NCBI GenBank assembly: GCA_947646735.1
Contig: CANTFK010000337.1
Span: 1-42,891, forward strand
Length of the DNA stretch: 42,891 nucleotides
Direction of reading: 5' to 3'
DNA from: Peronospora farinosa
Lineage: Eukaryota; Oomycota; Peronosporomycetes; Peronosporales; Peronosporaceae
This document shows, piece by piece, positions 22,541 to 30,949 of this stretch (position 1 is the stretch's first letter; every line of letters starts with the position of its first letter). Below the pieces are notes generated by a model. It had not been told where the DNA came from and ran no database searches. It saw nothing but the letters and a program-made list of their open reading frames with translations. A program made the position numbers and the translations under genes.

Positions 22541-23257
22541 CCAAGGCATTCTACTGCGTCTACATCTACGATAGCCGCGCTACCTATGCCCATAATAAAT
22601 ATATTTCAGCACTGACTTATCGCGCCGCGCCGCAAGCGCGTCCTTCTTCTCCGCGCGCGTAGCGGCCACGTCATATTGCTGCATCTGTAGCTCCGTCAGT
22701 CGCGTACGCTGAGCCGATATACAATCCCCAGCACTGACTTCTGGCGCCGCGCCGCAAGCGCGTCCTTTTTCTCGGCACGCTTTGCCGCGACGGCTTACTG
22801 CTGCGTCTGAAGCTCTACAGTCGCGCACGGTCTGTGCAGACAAACGATCTGCCAACACTGACTTCTTGCGCCGCGCCGCAAGCTCGTCCTTCTCCTCCGC
22901 GTGTGCTTCCGCCAAGGCAAACTGCTGCGGCTCCGCCGCCCGCACTCTGAGCCGGAAAACGACCTTAAGCAATGCGTTCTCGCCCTATGCCACAGGCGCG
23001 TCTTCTCCTCCGCGCGTGCAGCCTCCGCAGCATACTGCTGTGTTTAAAGCTCTGCAGCCGCGTGATCTGTGCAGAATAACGATCCATCAGCCCTGCCTTC
23101 TCTTGCGGCGCCACGCGTCCGTCTCCTCCGCGAGCGCAGCCGTGCGATCAGTTGTCGAAATACTATCATATAGCAATGCCTCCTCGCGTGGCTCCACAGG
23201 CGCGTTCTTCTCCACACGAGCGCAGCCGCCGCGGCATACTGATGCGTCTGCGCATTG
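22541..23257 (-). repeat. Diverged right edge of satellite array
   Basis: Six diverged monomers of about 98-125 bp, marked by GCCGCAAGCGCGTCCTT-like blocks near 22628, 22752, 22877, 22990, 23107 and 23205. On the minus strand they keep the best coiled-coil reading of the whole array (AEKKDALAARRQKSVLG). They are in the same orientation as the core, unlike the left edge. The array ends at the truncated RT of the adjoining Gypsy element. Confidence 0.8.
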
Positions 23258-23942
23258 TACATGGTACAACCTACCATATTGTTTTTTAGAACATCCTTCC
23301 GAGGTATTAGCGTCTGTGCAGGTATAGTGGCTGCATCGAGCTTATGATAAGCATGAACAATACGCCACTTACCATTGGGTTTCTTGACACAGAAAGTAGG
23401 TGTCGAGTGCGGAGATTTACTCTTGCGCACCATAAACGCCGCGCTTTGCACGAAAGAACTCATAAATGACGTCACACTGTTCTTTTGGCAGAGGATACTG
23501 CCGTGTTACGCAGTATTTGGTTCCAGGAACCAAGTCAATCTTATGACGTACACCCCTATCAGGAGGTAGAACCGACGGTGGATCATAGCACACCACGTCC
23601 TGGAATTCCTTAACTAAAGGATAGTAGGGATCCGAAGGGTTTTAAGGATAAAGATTCACTACGTGCACTTAGTGCCGCTTTTGTATCTTCAAGGACTGTC
23701 TCATCGACAAGCGAGGATGAGTTCAACTCGAGGTTAGGTCGAATGACCACCATATCGGATAGATTCCCAGCCTTCAAGGCTTGATGAAATTCATCCACAG
23801 ACAAATCGTTTAGCTCTAAAAGAGCATTTAATGATGGGAGGGCCTCAAGGCCAACCTCACCATCTACATCTCTTGTCACTCCGTTTAGCATGGTATATAG
23901 CTGTTCACTGACATCTCGCGTGATAAAACAGACGCCTTGCAT
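23258..23942 (-). pseudogene. Gypsy RT leader and first RT motifs, truncated
   Basis: The frame from Met 23942 to 23610 contains [20 protein letters not shown] and [13 protein letters not shown], a linker typical of oomycete Gypsy polyproteins. After a frameshift near 23640 another frame reads [20 protein letters not shown] and HKIDLVPGTKYCVTRQYPLP. After a further shift the frame from 23475 gives the RT entry motif (KSKSPHSTPTFCVKKPNGKW, then RIVHAYHKLDAATIPAQTLI and NNMVGCTMYNA). The catalytic YxDD region and all later pol domains are absent because the satellite begins at about 23257. Confidence 0.85.
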
Positions 23943-24060
23943 CTTGCAGCCGCCATCTGGCGACGCTACTGTCTCATTGACGAGACCGTACTTTTAAGGC
24001 ATTCGGGATATCATCATCCCCAAGGTCAATAAATTACTCGACCTTGGCCATCGCTAAACG

Positions 24061-24350
24061 AGAGCCGATGTCATTACCAAAATCCAGTGAGTCATTGTCA
24101 CAGGTGACATCACTAACACGATCATCGACCTTAACCTGCGATATACGAGAGCTGATGTCATTACCGAAATCCAGTGAGTCACTATCGCAGGTCCATCACT
24201 AATAAGGTCATCGACCTTAACTTGCTCTTTACGAGAGCCGATGTCATTACCGACATCCAGTGAATCGCTATTACAGGCAGTATCACTAACAAGGTCATCG
24301 ACCTTAACTTGCTCCTTAAAAGAGGAGAAGTCATTACCAACATCCAGTGT
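24061..24350 (-). repeat. 87-bp (29-codon) tandem repeat within Gypsy polyprotein
   Basis: ATGTCATTACC or a close variant recurs at 24068, 24154, 24241 and 24328, a period of 86-87 bp. On the minus strand each unit reads as about 29 residues of the type SDSLDVGND..S..EQVKVDDLVSD. One unit has lost a base (near 24191), which shifts the frame. It sits between protease and RT. Confidence 0.85.
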
Positions 24351-24594
24351 ATCAATATTACTAAGAGTTCACTCAACGGATTACGTGCCGTTCTACTAGG
24401 TGTCACTGAGTGATGCTCGACACTATTATTGTTGACGTTAGGGTTTATCAACTCAGACACTCCAATGTCCATCACACTAGCTGACTCAATTAATGGCTCG
24501 CGTTAATAGCGATTACTAGCGAAGGTAAGTTCATGACTCTACAAAGCTTCGATATGAATATTGCGCGTGTCACCTAAGGTTTTGGATCTTCAAT

Positions 24595-24890
24595 TGATCC
24601 ATGGCTCGTGGCGTTCCAGCCAGGCAATGTCGAGAATGATATCGTATCTCGAGCTCAATCTAGGACAAGACAGCGTTCAACGCTATCAAAGTCTAAAACC
24701 TTTACACCTAAGCTCCATGGAACTTTAGGAACGGTGACACGATACCCGTCGTGAAACAAACGAATAAATTGTAACCCTCTTGCGCTTCTAGCGCCTCAGC
24801 ATACGGCTGACTCTCTTTAGTAAAACGACGTCGGACATAATTACCCGACGCCCCTAAGTAATGAAAATTGACCATGGCTTTCTAAAGCTT
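24595..24890 (-). pseudogene. Gypsy aspartic protease, degenerate
   Basis: The minus strand reads NFHYLGASGNYVRRRFTKES at about 24875, where the retropepsin active site D-(S/T/C)-G-A-S is expected. The catalytic Asp position is not recognisable (HYLGAS). Further down, SRYDIILDIAWLERHEPWIN at about 24655-24595 corresponds to the ILG-x-x-WL motif that ends the protease fold. Several stops lie between. The protease would normally release gag and pol products from the polyprotein. Confidence 0.75.
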
Positions 24891-24929
24891 GTAATGGTTG
24901 CCGACACAACCAAAAAACCTGGCTTGTAC

Positions 24930-25427
24930 TCATGCTCCCACGGAACCACCTGGGGCTAAGCCCTGTTCACCTCTATCTCCTAGAGGTTCTACAGAACTTG
25001 GTTGTTTTCCATTAGGGCGCCCACGCCTACTAAGAAGTGACGTTTTCCCTGCCGTGTTCGCATTTAGGCTAGGAGAAGGGTTACGGCTCTGCCGATTCTG
25101 ACGTTGCTCTCGCAACGGACAGCTAGCGCGGAAATGCCTAGTGCTTCCAACCATGGAACATCTACGGATGTTTCTTTGCTGTTCTGCAGCTGGAAGCTCA
25201 GCTTTTTCCCCTTCAGCATGGATGAGGTTCATCGGCTCGGCCCTATTAAAGGCATTAGAATTGTACCATGTTAGACCATAGCGAGCAGATTTTATATTGA
25301 ACTCAGCGTTAAACGCTTTGCTTACTGCCTCTTCGCACGTCGAAGGCTGGACACGAAAAACTTCTGTCATGGCGACCCCAGTACGAAGTCCTTCCATAAA
25401 ATTATACTTGGATTTCCTCTTCCATAG
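24930..25427 (-). pseudogene. Gypsy gag C-terminal half with defective zinc knuckle
   Basis: The frame reads NFMEGLRTGVAMTEVFRVQP, AVSKAFNAEFNIKSARYG and then RRCSMVGSTRHFRASCPLRE. The latter (about 25160-25119) is a CCHC knuckle with spacing C-X2-V-X4-H-X4-C: the second Cys is Val, so zinc binding should be lost. It is the direct continuation of the gag half at 26430-27041; the solo LTR at 25428-26429 separates the two. Confidence 0.85.
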
Positions 25428-26429
25428 TGTGGAGGATCGAGTGTACAAATTTTCGTAATTTTTAGATCGCGATACAAGTTATGTGGACCACACATCGAGG
25501 ATCGATCGCGATCCATGGTGCAGAAAATGCTATTCGACTCAAAAAACGCGATCCGACTCAGAACCGCGATCCAACTCATATACGCGATCCAGTCAGAACC
25601 GCAATCCGATTGAGAATGGCGATCCGACTTAGAACCGCAACCCAGAGCCAATCACGATCCAGTTAACAACAATCACACATTATGGATCGACCGCGATACT
25701 GAAATGATACGCGATCTGATTCAGATCGCGATCCAAGAATAAGGCAAGATCGCGAGTGGATGGGGATGGCGAAGGTATCTGGAGTGGACCACATATCGAG
25801 ATCTGATTTTTTCTGAAGGAACGACATATGATAATGAATCCTGGACTGCAGATGGACAAAATTGTAGGTTTTGGTATTTGATTGGTTATTATTAAACAGA
25901 GTTCGATTTTACGTCTAATACACGTGTCGAGTTCTCTTTCGTGCTGGATTCTTTGGCCACCCGACGTCTCGAGGAAGCCAACGCACTACGCAAGTCATAT
26001 CCCTGTATTGTTTGGCCAGGGATTGCAAGAACTCTCAACACAACTCAACTGCGATTGGACGCAGATATAACAATTAAGGGCAGGCAAGCAAGTGCAGGAC
26101 GGATCAAGTGGTCAGAAGGTTCTGCTCAAGTGGTCAGGATATAAGCTTCGTTTTATTGGATAACCGTGATCGATTGGGAAGATCACACCAAGTAATCGTT
26201 CAATCTTTTGGAGATTTCCACAATATCACCAAACCCCCATCCCTTACTCAATTAGGATCAACATCGACTCAAGTCCACCTAGAAGAGTGCAACCCGCCCA
26301 ATCGACGGATACACAAGGTGAGGAAGGCTTTACACACGGAATTGGGTAACCCCTTCGTTAGTGGTTCGTCCTAGCGCCAGTGGAGAGTCGAAATCGCATC
26401 AGCAATTTTGCGAATCCCACTCCACCACA
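25428..26429 (+). mobile_element. Nested solo LTR (copy 4, diverged) inside gag
   Basis: The left end TGTGGAGGATCGAGTG and right end CACTCCACCACA match the termini of the 4987-6190 family. The block near 26285 (GAGTGCAACCCG...CGACGG then ACACAAGGTGAG) aligns with the same block of copies 1 and 2, giving plus orientation. It interrupts the minus-strand gag exactly where the reading breaks off (right side MQPDPL, left side EGLRTGV). Target duplication is not exact: minus-strand flanks are CTCT and CTAT. At about 1.0 kb it is a full-length but diverged LTR. Confidence 0.75.
25535..25690 (+). repeat. 18-bp minisatellite inside the nested LTR
   Basis: Six to eight degenerate copies of a GCGATCCGACTCAGAACC-like unit. 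It occupies roughly the place that the unrelated 20-21 bp minisatellite occupies in the other LTR copies. Confidence 0.75.
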
Positions 26430-27041
26430 AGAGGGTCCGGCTGCATAGAAGCAATGAGAGCTCTCAACTCTTGTACATACTCCGATAGTTTATTCTTACC
26501 ACTGTCGGGTAGCTAAGAAGCGTGAGGGCACATTATATAAGCCTGGTTAGGCGGTGCAAACACGCAAGTAAATTGCTTTCAAGCATACCCACGTGGGAAA
26601 TGCGGCGTTTATATATTATCTCTCGTTAATGACTACTTTCTAGCTCTTCCAACGTGCTTAAAAATGGCAAGTACAACTCGTTGTTTATCTGAAACAAGCA
26701 TGGCGGCATCCATTCCCATTTCCACTACTCGAATCCAGAGGAGAAGAGTTTATCCCTCCTCCCCTTTAAAGGTTTCAACGTTAAAAATGAGTGAGCTAGC
26801 CTTTGGCTCTGCATCGGGCACAGGTACCGGGATGTACTGCGTTGGCGCAGTGACTCTGCCTGGTCGTAAACCTGCCCGAGTAGCGTTGCTTTATACCGCA
26901 TAAAGGCCTCAAGGCGAGCATTTTAAACCTCCGGGCCTTGGGCCATAAGAACTTCGATTGATCGGGCCCAACGAACGCAGATAATTTATCTAGTGCGAGT
27001 CCTTGCGCCTCAGAAAGGTGATTTTGATTCTCCATCCTCAC
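26430..27041 (-). pseudogene. Gypsy gag N-terminal half
   Basis: Starts at Met 27041 or 27035 (MENQNHLSEAQGLALDKLSA). After frameshifts it gives SLIFNVETFKGEEG, LLLWIRVVEMGMDAAMLVSD, FAPPNQAYNVPSRFLATRQ and LSEYVQELRALIASMQPDPL, the usual gag/capsid order of oomycete Gypsy elements. Stops and shifts are scattered through it. The reading breaks at 26430 where the nested LTR begins. Confidence 0.8.
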
Positions 27042-27077
27042 AGAGGGTCAGACTTAAAGACTCAGGTGTAGGAGTGA

Positions 27078-27094
27078 CTACAAGTGCTACCAAG
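27078..27094 (-). promoter_or_regulatory. Gypsy primer-binding site
   Basis: CTTGGTAGCACTTGTAG on the minus strand lies immediately inside the 5' LTR end. The first 12 bases are shared with the same position next to the LTR at 40041-40660 (CTTGGTAGCACTAGG), as expected for a tRNA primer-binding site. I cannot name the tRNA with certainty. Confidence 0.6.
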
Positions 27095-27462
27095 TGTAGC
27101 GGAGCTACACAGCTCTCTACTCAGAGGAAGAATTTTAGGCTGAAAGCCTCTTAGTTCTATAGAACTAAATAAATTTACAGTTTAAACCACTTAGTACTAA
27201 GGAATTAATTAAACGACGTAAAGTCACCCTGTTCTAAAGAAGTAGGAGAGACTTTTAGTCAGCAGGCAATAGCTTCAGGTTCAAAGAATCAACGCACAGA
27301 GTGCAAGAGTTTAAGCTATGCTTACGGTTCTAGGAACAAACGCACGAAGTGCGCAAGAGAACAAGTCCTAGAATGACTTGCGATCTTAAACTCGAAAAGA
27401 GAACTGATTTCATTTATGCTTTAAGATTTTATGAATAGTCCTACTCTAAGTACCCCCCTACA
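27095..27462 (-). mobile_element. Gypsy 5' LTR, 368 bp, rich in palindromes
   Basis: Bounded by TGTAGCGG on the left and CCCCCTACA on the right, which are imperfect inverted copies. Placed just upstream of the PBS and gag of the minus-strand element. It contains TGTAGC/GCTACA (27095-27109), GGCT/AGCC (27138-27148), the 18-bp palindrome TTAGTTCTATAGAACTAA (27151-27168), CTTAGTACTAAG (27190-27201) and CGCAC/GTGCG (27341-27353). The left boundary is supported by the PBS; the right boundary is less sure. Confidence 0.65.
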
Positions 27463-27627
27463 CTAGATTAATTACTATAATATTAATTATTATATGCAGA
27501 CTTTGCTATTGGACGACGTATCGTATAAACATCTGTGTATGATGCAGCGATATCGACTATCGAATCCTAATCGATAGTATACGGTATTACCGAATACCGT
27601 ATCTTGACGCTTATGCTCAATACCTCT
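27463..27627. other. AT-rich non-coding stretch with two strong hairpins
   Basis: ACTATCGA/TCGATAGT at 27556-27578 and ATACGGTATT/AATACCGTAT at 27579-27602 stand back to back. The position just past a minus-strand integrase remnant suggests a 3' LTR piece, but no termini could be set. Confidence 0.45.
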
Positions 27628-28053
27628 TTAAAAGAAAAGTATCAAGATTACATTATATGCAAAATAGTAAATTTTCGGAATGATGTTCCAACCATCGTTT
27701 AACGGGGTTACAGTTACGATGTGGAGATACGGAGCGTCATTGCCCTGAAGGGAGATTACGATTAAATTCATTGGGAAACTGCCGCAAACGACATCGAGGA
27801 TCAGCGGACGATTAACGATTGCCAAGACTCCGAAAGGGCCAAAATGCAAGGGGCATCGTCTTCTATGCGAATCCGCTAATCTAGGAGTTTGCCCAAATTT
27901 ATCGCGAACAAACACGTAATATTGGCCCTGAAGAAACAACCGTTTCGCCGGCTCATAAAAAGTTCGGCAAACCGACACAAACAGCCAGATAACCCCGAGA
28001 GCCACCACGGCCAGAAAGGTCGTCGCGTTGCCGTGACGTGTATACGACAACAA
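27628..28053 (-). pseudogene. Possible integrase C-terminal remnant of another Gypsy element
   Basis: An open frame of 141 codons. The middle reads FVRDKFGQTPRLAD, LHFGPFGVLAIVNRPLILDV and SFPMNLIVISL, which resembles the GPF...V...Y.L.LP..HPV..VS.L pattern at the end of Gypsy integrases, with changes at conserved sites. The N-terminal hydrophobic part (VVALGVIWLFVSV) could suggest a membrane protein, but the later similarity and the surrounding debris favour pol. Confidence is limited. Confidence 0.35.
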
Positions 28054-28144
28054 TATCAGCCAGTATGGTCGGACGCTGATTCATGGTGCCACTGGGCGGT
28101 ACCAGCATTGTTCCTAACAGAAGGCGGTGGTCACGACGAATTGA

Positions 28145-29040
28145 CTACAGTTGTAAGCCCATCTCGCTGGACCTTTTTTGCCTCATATCTCTTCTGAGAT
28201 AAAAACCTCGACTCCTCAAGGACGAAACACATGAACACGAGCTATTATTCATCTTCAGTTCTGCGATACACAAGCAGTCCTTCTCGCAAACTGGATACTT
28301 CGAGAGAGAGAAACAGGGAGGTGCATCACTGTCACAGCCATGATCTTTGCTTGAACCAATATCCGGCAATAATCCTACTAGTGTATCCCATCATCAGTTT
28401 GATGCAAAGTGCCGGCGGGTTTGGTAATGTTCGATCTCCGCTAAGTGGCCTACGATTATACCTTCGCCGAGATTCCTCCAGCGATAGCTTTCAGTTTCGG
28501 TGGTGCCTGTCGAAGGTGCATTGGCGGTGTCGAGTACAATGCTGTCCCGATGGGTAAGTCCGGGGATGATAACAGGAGGACTATTGCCCATCGTCGGAGT
28601 TTCGCGTCCGAATGGGGGCCGGGTTGACCCGGAGGGATTGGTACCCGCATGATGAATTTCGCTGGCCCCGTGTGCAAGATGCAAAGGTATCCAAGGGTGC
28701 AGTCCTCAATCCTGTTATAGTTGGTCCTAGACATCATGTTGCCGCTCTGTTCCCTAATTTATGAGTTCACACTCCATTTGAAGGTGGCCCAAAACCTCTG
28801 AATTTCTTCCGGCATATCATAATACCCCAGTAAGTGTTTAGGGACAGGGTCAATAAACGACAACACCAATGTGTTCCTATCCCACCAACTGGCGACTCGG
28901 TCAAGTAAAGCCGTCGAGTGAGCACGGACCCACGCGGCCAACTGGTCTTGTTGGTCTGTGGTCAGAGCGAGCCGTTCGCCAGCTCTTGCTTTAGTTCCTG
29001 TATATCAACAGCGCTCCATGCACAAGTGACTGGAATGGGT
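28145..29040 (-). other. Unidentified decayed minus-strand coding sequence
   Basis: Minus-strand pieces at about 28990-28759 (LTTDQQDQLAAWVRAHSTAL and then FIDPVPKHLLGYYDMPEEIQ) and at 28737-28456 or 28684-28394 read as protein but lie in different frames with stops between them. The composition is not low-complexity. I recognise no family; gag of an unknown element is possible. The plus strand offers only short frames here. Confidence 0.25.
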
Positions 29041-29417
29041 ACCATTATAATTGTTACAAAAGTTGATGGGATAGAGAAATGTTTCTTTTGGACCACGTGT
29101 TGCATGTTCCAAATGCGGAACACTGTTTTTCTCTCCAGGTAGGGCAGTCGAACAAGGATTCGAAGTTGACATGGCTACTTCAAGCACGGATTTTATGGTC
29201 TACTATCGTGACCAACCGCTTATACGAGCCGAACATCATGATGGAACGTGGGGATTCTCATCATATCGAGTGCTGAACTCGATGCTACCTCTGAATCCAC
29301 GGAAAGTGGGGACCGCATCACTCAGATCATGCGGAAAATCCAGTCGTTTATTCTTTTAATGTTGGAACGTTACCTCAGGCAGAAGCAAAGTATTCAGCGG
29401 TAGATGAACTGGCTACT
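28990..29417 (+). pseudogene. Copia protease end and linker
   Basis: Three frames in turn carry VTGMGTIIIVTKVDGIEK, LLDHVLHVPNAEHC and TSSTDFMVYYRDQPLIRAEH, the segment that follows the Copia protease (normally DHVLHVPN...NLFS). At least two frameshifts are needed between 29000 and 29300. The catalytic part of the protease is not visible. Confidence 0.7.
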
Positions 29418-30932
29418 ATGAAACTTTGGCATCAGCGTCTTGGACACACCTGTGAACAGTATTTGAAGACCATGGTTGATCAAGGCTTTGTCCATGGTAT
29501 GATTCTGACGGGGTGGAAATCATCTTCGTGTGACGCATGTCATGTTGGCAAACAGCGGCACCAACGTCGAAACAAGAAGAAAGAGCACGATATCACAGGT
29601 CTCAATCAAGTTGTGTATGCTGATCTTCTTTTTCCATCGAGAAATAATGGCACCAAGTATACGGCAATTCTCGTTATTATGGACGGTTATTCGCGATACT
29701 TGACAGCACATCTTCTGGCAAAGAAGGACGCAGAAACGGTGAATGAGTTGATGAAAAACTACGTCAATTGGGCCGAGCGGCAAGCTGGACGAAGCATCAA
29801 GAAGATTGTGCATCGTAGTTGGCATATCATGGAAGGACATCGCACGTTACCGGTGAAGATTATTCTGACGGACAAAGGTGGTGAGTTTGTAAACCACGAT
29901 ATCGATGCATGGTATAACGCACGAGGAATTCAGCATGTGCAGGTTGGACCAAAAAGTTCTCACATGAATCCCGTGGAGAGACAACACCAGTCGCTAAGTG
30001 ACATGACGAAGACGATGCTTCGAGACTCTGGTTTTTCACCCCAGTTATGGCCAGATGCTTTTGAATATGCTGTATACCTCAAAAATCGCGTTTACAACAA
30101 GGCGGCGAACTGCACACCGCACGAACGCATGTTTGGTGTCAAACCAGATCTTCATCATATTCGCGTGTTTGGGGCATTCGCGTATGTTCACGTGCCAAAG
30201 GGTCCAGATCGACCACGACCCAAGGAAAATGCGACGATCGGGTTTGTACTGGGTCTCCGGGACGAACAGGTGGGGTACCAAATTTATTTCCCTTACGAAC
30301 ATACCCGCAAGTGGGCTGCAGACGTAGTCATTGATGAGTCTATTGTCTACCGTGATCGCAATCGGTGCACCACCTATGTGCCTCTCCTGGATCGCCTTCG
30401 TTTTTCTCCCCACGACGGCGACGCTCGATCTGCCCCAGCGTCTGTTGCTGCTGATACTTTCTCTCCAGTTTTTGCAGATAACGAGGCGTCCGGTGTCGAC
30501 GCATCCGTCACGGGCGATGCCACTTATGATATTCTTGGCACCGAGGCGACGGATGGGATGGTCGACGGTGACGACGGTGACTACGGTGGTTCTGCCCGAG
30601 ACATCCGTCGTGATGAAATGGATAGTGCGTATCACGACGATGATGATGTTAGTGGTGACTCCGATACTGATTTTGATGGTGATGCCGAAGATCAGGATTT
30701 TGTAGATACCAGGAGTGATGTTTTGGAATTTAATGGTATCAGGAGTGATGATTTAGAATTTCTTGTGACACCAAGTTATGTCAGTGTTTCAACGTTTGAA
30801 GCAGACGTTAGTGTCGAAGACACGTTGCAAGATTTGTTGAACAAGAAATCGGGTGAGCCGATTGCTAGTGAGGAAAGTAGAGGCAGCGGTATAGTGATGT
30901 ATCATCAAATGGTGATGTATCATCACACATAA
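29418..30932 (+). CDS. Copia integrase with acidic C-terminal linker
   Basis: The 504-residue open frame opens with the GAG_pre-integrase zinc motif: LWHQRLGH (His5, His10) and CDACHVGK (Cys38, Cys41). The integrase core keeps its catalytic triad: Asp69 in VVYADL, Asp152 in LTDKGGEF, Glu187 in NPVERQH. The segment PQLWPDAFEYAVYLKNRVYN and the C-terminal RIRVFGAFAYVHVP-type region follow. From about residue 335 it becomes Asp/Gly/Ser-rich, with a short duplication (RSDVLEF / RSDDLEF). It is the catalytic DDE enzyme that inserts the cDNA. The start at 29418 is only the first Met after a frameshift, since this would be part of a polyprotein. The triad is intact although the element as a whole is dead. 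Confidence 0.85.
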   Translation: MKLWHQRLGHTCEQYLKTMVDQGFVHGMILTGWKSSSCDACHVGKQRHQRRNKKKEHDITGLNQVVYADLLFPSRNNGTKYTAILVIMDGYSRYLTAHLLAKKDAETVNELMKNYVNWAERQAGRSIKKIVHRSWHIMEGHRTLPVKIILTDKGGEFVNHDIDAWYNARGIQHVQVGPKSSHMNPVERQHQSLSDMTKTMLRDSGFSPQLWPDAFEYAVYLKNRVYNKAANCTPHERMFGVKPDLHHIRVFGAFAYVHVPKGPDRPRPKENATIGFVLGLRDEQVGYQIYFPYEHTRKWAADVVIDESIVYRDRNRCTTYVPLLDRLRFSPHDGDARSAPASVAADTFSPVFADNEASGVDASVTGDATYDILGTEATDGMVDGDDGDYGGSARDIRRDEMDSAYHDDDDVSGDSDTDFDGDAEDQDFVDTRSDVLEFNGIRSDDLEFLVTPSYVSVSTFEADVSVEDTLQDLLNKKSGEPIASEESRGSGIVMYHQMVMYHHT

Positions 30933-30949
30933 ATGATGAGAATACAGCA

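Larger units (their letters stand above)
23258..27462 (-). mobile_element. Truncated Ty3/Gypsy element, minus strand (5' LTR to early RT)
   Basis: In minus-strand order: 5' LTR (27462-27095), primer-binding site, gag N-part (27041-26430), a nested solo LTR of another family (26429-25428), gag C-part (25427-24930), aspartic protease (about 24890-24595), a 29-residue tandem repeat (24350-24061), then the RT leader and first RT motifs (23942-23258). RT stops at the satellite array; the rest of pol and the 3' LTR are missing. Multiple stops and frameshifts show it is inactive. The protein content matches the oomycete Gypsy lineage in which gag and pol are long and colinear. Confidence 0.85.

Noticed and set aside
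7019..22662. Dozens of open frames of 60-215 codons on both strands in the array (for example 11436-12083, 215 codons)
   Set aside because: They repeat the same three out-of-phase peptide texts, start and stop at the same monomer positions, and are fully explained by a GC-rich 142-bp tandem repeat with few stops.
6191..23257. CRISPR-like array
   Set aside because: There are no unique spacers between short repeats; the units are long, contiguous and eukaryotic in context.
26664..26903. 79-codon plus-strand frame
   Set aside because: It lies antisense to the recognisable Gypsy gag N-terminal half and has no motif of its own.
27628..28053. Possible polytopic membrane protein
   Set aside because: The hydrophobic N-terminus suggested this, but the central GPF...VLDV...SFPMN text and the surrounding retroelement debris fit an integrase remnant better.
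30045..30635. 196-codon minus-strand frame
   Set aside because: Antisense shadow of the Copia integrase, whose catalytic motifs are on the plus strand.
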